This document shows, piece after piece, positions 63,886-64,000 of a stretch of DNA of 64,000 bases. Location of the stretch: contig JAXHUH010000073.1 of the NCBI GenBank assembly GCA_034211175.1, positions 40,939-104,938 on the forward strand, read 5' to 3'. Below the pieces are notes generated by a model, which saw only the letters and a program-made list of their open reading frames with translations, was not told where the DNA came from and searched no databases. Every line of letters begins with the position of its first letter. Positions within the stretch are counted from its first letter, which is position 1. Made by a program: the position numbers and the translations under genes. Origin of the DNA: JAXHUH01 sp034211175 (lineage in GTDB: Bacteria > Actinomycetota > Acidimicrobiia > Acidimicrobiales > CAIXPF01).

Positions 63886-64000
63886 CCCTGAATAATCGTG
63901 GCGGTCGTCTTCGCTATTCGTAGGCGCGCGGTGAGTGGTTGATGGGTTCGTGTGGCTGTTGGTGAGCGCGAGTTGCGGCAGTGTCGGGTGTGGTGGGACG
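63886..64000. other. Unassigned window end
   Basis: 115 bp, less GC-rich than the rest (TGAATAATCG at the start, later TTGATGGGTTCG). No gene or terminal repeat can be supported before the window ends. Confidence 0.3.

Noticed and set aside
1..64000. tRNA, rRNA, CRISPR array or complete insertion sequence
   Set aside because: No tRNA-like cloverleaf, rRNA, repeated direct repeats with spacers, or transposase was seen by eye.

Overview
The window is chromosomal DNA of a very GC-rich actinobacterium, most likely of class Acidimicrobiia. The pointers are two WhiB iron-sulfur regulators, an FbiD/CofC coenzyme F420 enzyme, a heterodimeric methylmalonyl-CoA mutase with MeaB, an actinobacterial ImuA-like/ImuB pair behind a GAAC-N4-GTTC SOS box, an MhuD-like haem-degrading enzyme, and many GTG starts. 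About twenty genes start 6 to 9 nt after a TANNNT hexamer with no ribosome-binding site, the signature of leaderless mRNAs. I used this to choose starts. No rRNA, tRNA, CRISPR array or complete insertion sequence was seen.

Layout. 0-5.4 kb: tail of a Gmad2-domain protein, a DUF1349 protein, an alcohol dehydrogenase divergent from an MmyB-type regulator, a TOPRIM protein and a secreted GH64 glucanase. 5.6-10.9 kb: mutA-mutB-meaB, the propionyl-CoA branch (minus strand). 11-29.4 kb: mostly housekeeping: thioesterase, two WhiB genes, lysS, glutaminyl cyclase, alanine dehydrogenase, HIT protein, diguanylate cyclase, PIG-L deacetylase, fbiD, gpsA, rpiB-like and rnhB. 29.6-38.3 kb: acyl-CoA dehydrogenase with a palindrome-rich promoter, a B12-binding HTH regulator, SOS-linked imuA-imuB (no dnaE2 follows), a deaminase-kinase fusion and an Eis-like acetyltransferase. 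38.4-52.6 kb: two secreted trypsin-like proteases, a lipoprotein serpin, the Hen1-Pnkp RNA-repair cassette, a nucleotidyltransferase toxin-like pair, an MFS exporter and a CDF metal transporter.

52.6-64 kb looks accessory. It holds an intact VapBC pair with a clear operator, a cytochrome P450 broken by a frameshift lying in one arm of a perfect 25-bp inverted repeat, a toxin gene with an in-frame amber stop beside an intact antitoxin-like gene, and a tight four-gene minus-strand operon (62.9 to 55.7 kb). The operon encodes a Rad50-like zinc-hook ATPase, a small HEPN-like protein, a large PD-(D/E)XK nuclease with a Cas4-type four-cysteine pattern, and an SF1 helicase. I do not recognise this combination as a named system. 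It is the best candidate here for an undescribed defence or DNA-processing system.

How the parts may work together: Hen1 and Pnkp should repair RNA cut by ribotoxins, and the window also carries VapC, a toxin-like nucleotidyltransferase and HEPN-like proteins that could make or resemble such damage. That link is an inference from proximity, not shown by the sequence.
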